From IMG/VR virus record IMGVR_UViG_3300005613_000024, positions 1 through 64,000 of that record: 64,000 nucleotides of DNA. One strand, written 5' to 3'. A program made the translations under genes and the position numbers. Of the stretch, positions 63,436 through 64,000 are shown in pieces. The notes under the pieces were generated by a model, which was given only the letters and a program-made list of their open reading frames with translations, did no database searches and was not told the DNA's origin. The stretch's first letter is position 1. Each line of letters starts with the position of its first letter. The stretch is from a virus.

Positions 63436-63852
63436 ATGTGGATACTACAATTAACAAATAAAAAATATTTTGATTCACAAAGAATACAATGGATAAATTT
63501 ACCTATTTTTCCTATTTCACATATTATAATTCCTGTCAAAAATAAGCATGTATTCTTACAGGGATTTGATTCTTATCTTTATTTAGAAGAATATTATCAA
63601 TTTGTGAATAGAAAAGGTAAAGTTCTTGATACTATTAATGTTTTAGCTAAATATAAACAAGAAGTTCTTCAGATAAGTTATAATGTTCGAAAAGGTCACT
63701 TATTTCAAACAAAAAATAAATGGGGAAATGAATTTACACCTTTGATTTGGAATGAAAAGACGCAGAAGTGGGATAAAGGAAAAGCTAGACCTACCAACAA
63801 GAATCTATGGCATCTTGGTGTTATAGATTCTCCTATCGCAAAAATTATTTAA
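63436..63852 (+). CDS. Hypothetical protein, last rightward gene
   Basis: A 138-residue, aromatic, beta-rich protein (MWILQLTNKKYFDSQRI). No family recognised. It meets the next gene tail-to-tail, sharing four bases, so transcription converges here. No terminator-type hairpin was found at the meeting point. Confidence 0.65.
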   Translation: MWILQLTNKKYFDSQRIQWINLPIFPISHIIIPVKNKHVFLQGFDSYLYLEEYYQFVNRKGKVLDTINVLAKYKQEVLQISYNVRKGHLFQTKNKWGNEFTPLIWNEKTQKWDKGKARPTNKNLWHLGVIDSPIAKII

Positions 63853-64000
63853 ATAAAATCATAGGGATTGTTAATTTGAATAAGAAGTTTTGCATCTAAG
63901 GGCGGATTAACATAATCAAGCGTTCTGGTTTCATCAAAATGTAATCCTGCATGAAGAGTAACTTTCTTTTTATTAGAATTTTTAATGTCTTCAATTTCGT
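63849..64000 (-). CDS. C-terminal end of a minus-strand gene (cut by right edge)
   Basis: An open minus-strand frame of 49 codons enters from beyond base 64000 and stops at 63849. The sequence KVTLHAGLHFDETRTLDYV is protein-like. It probably belongs to the next leftward, perhaps late, gene block. The function cannot be judged from the tail. Confidence 0.6.
   Translation of the reverse strand, partial: EIEDIKNSNKKKVTLHAGLHFDETRTLDYVNPPLDAKLLIQINNPYDFI

Noticed and set aside
1-64000. tRNA genes and CRISPR arrays
   Set aside because: I looked for T-loop strings with paired arms and for regularly spaced repeats. None was found apart from the protein-coding 33-bp array. A covariance-model scan would be decisive for tRNAs.

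Overview
The window is part of a large, AT-rich, tailed-phage-like genome from a bacterial host. The evidence is a full phage DNA replication and recombination set, very tight gene packing with ATGA/TAATG overlaps, strong AGGAG ribosome binding sites, sigma70-type promoters, and a tail-fibre-like gene running off the left edge. There is no chromosomal housekeeping content. The standard bacterial code fits (TAA, TAG and TGA all end genes). I recognise no tRNA and no CRISPR array. The host cannot be named from this sequence.

Layout. (1) 1-1254, minus strand: the start of a structural gene and a zinc-finger/HTH protein, set off by a strong terminator at 1271-1298. (2) 1504-7228, minus strand: an accessory/early unit read from at least four near-identical promoters, encoding an HNH nuclease, metallophosphatase, Rnl2-type RNA ligase, (p)ppGpp-hydrolase-like HD protein, PD-(D/E)XK nuclease and zinc protease. 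(3) 7264-8125: a non-coding, AT-rich, dyad-rich divergent region and candidate origin/control region. (4) 8197-14328, plus strand: a run of very small, mostly unknown early genes. (5) 14325-18309: SleB-type hydrolase, RuvB-like ATPase, Xer-type recombinase and two Rep-like DNA-binding proteins, followed by an iteron-like non-coding stretch (18305-18653). (6) 18708-28607: Lar-like protein, an 11-residue tandem-repeat protein, lipoprotein, nucleotide enzymes, FEN-type exonuclease and an M42 aminopeptidase. (7) 28607-43191: intein-containing P-loop kinase-like protein, phosphoesterase and phosphatase, primase-helicase, RuvC-like resolvase, RecA, DnaQ-like exonuclease and an intein-containing family B DNA polymerase. 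(8) 43191-53180: ABC-ATPase/GNAT fusion, transglutaminase-like secreted protein, MgtC-like membrane protein, ribosomal protein bS21 homologue, and a Rad50/SbcC-type ATPase split into two genes around an SbcD-type nuclease. (9) 53170-62640: a continuous glycan-modification operon. (10) 62637-63852: small membrane and unknown genes, meeting a minus-strand gene at the right edge.

How it works together. Regions 5, 7 and 8 supply primase, helicase, polymerase, 5' and 3' exonucleases, RecA, Mre11/Rad50-like processing and Holliday junction enzymes, so replication looks recombination-dependent. At least nine copies of one promoter type (TTGACA, about 17 bp, TGTTATACT) suggest early transcription by unmodified host RNA polymerase. 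Region 9 joins a GDP-mannose 3,5-epimerase homologue to a fucosyltransferase (GT10)-like enzyme, other glycosyltransferases, methyltransferases, a sulfotransferase and a radical-SAM protein. This suggests the phage makes or remodels a sulfated or methylated glycan that may carry L-galactose. It is the most unusual system in the window. Second is the split Rad50-like ATPase divided at its zinc hook.
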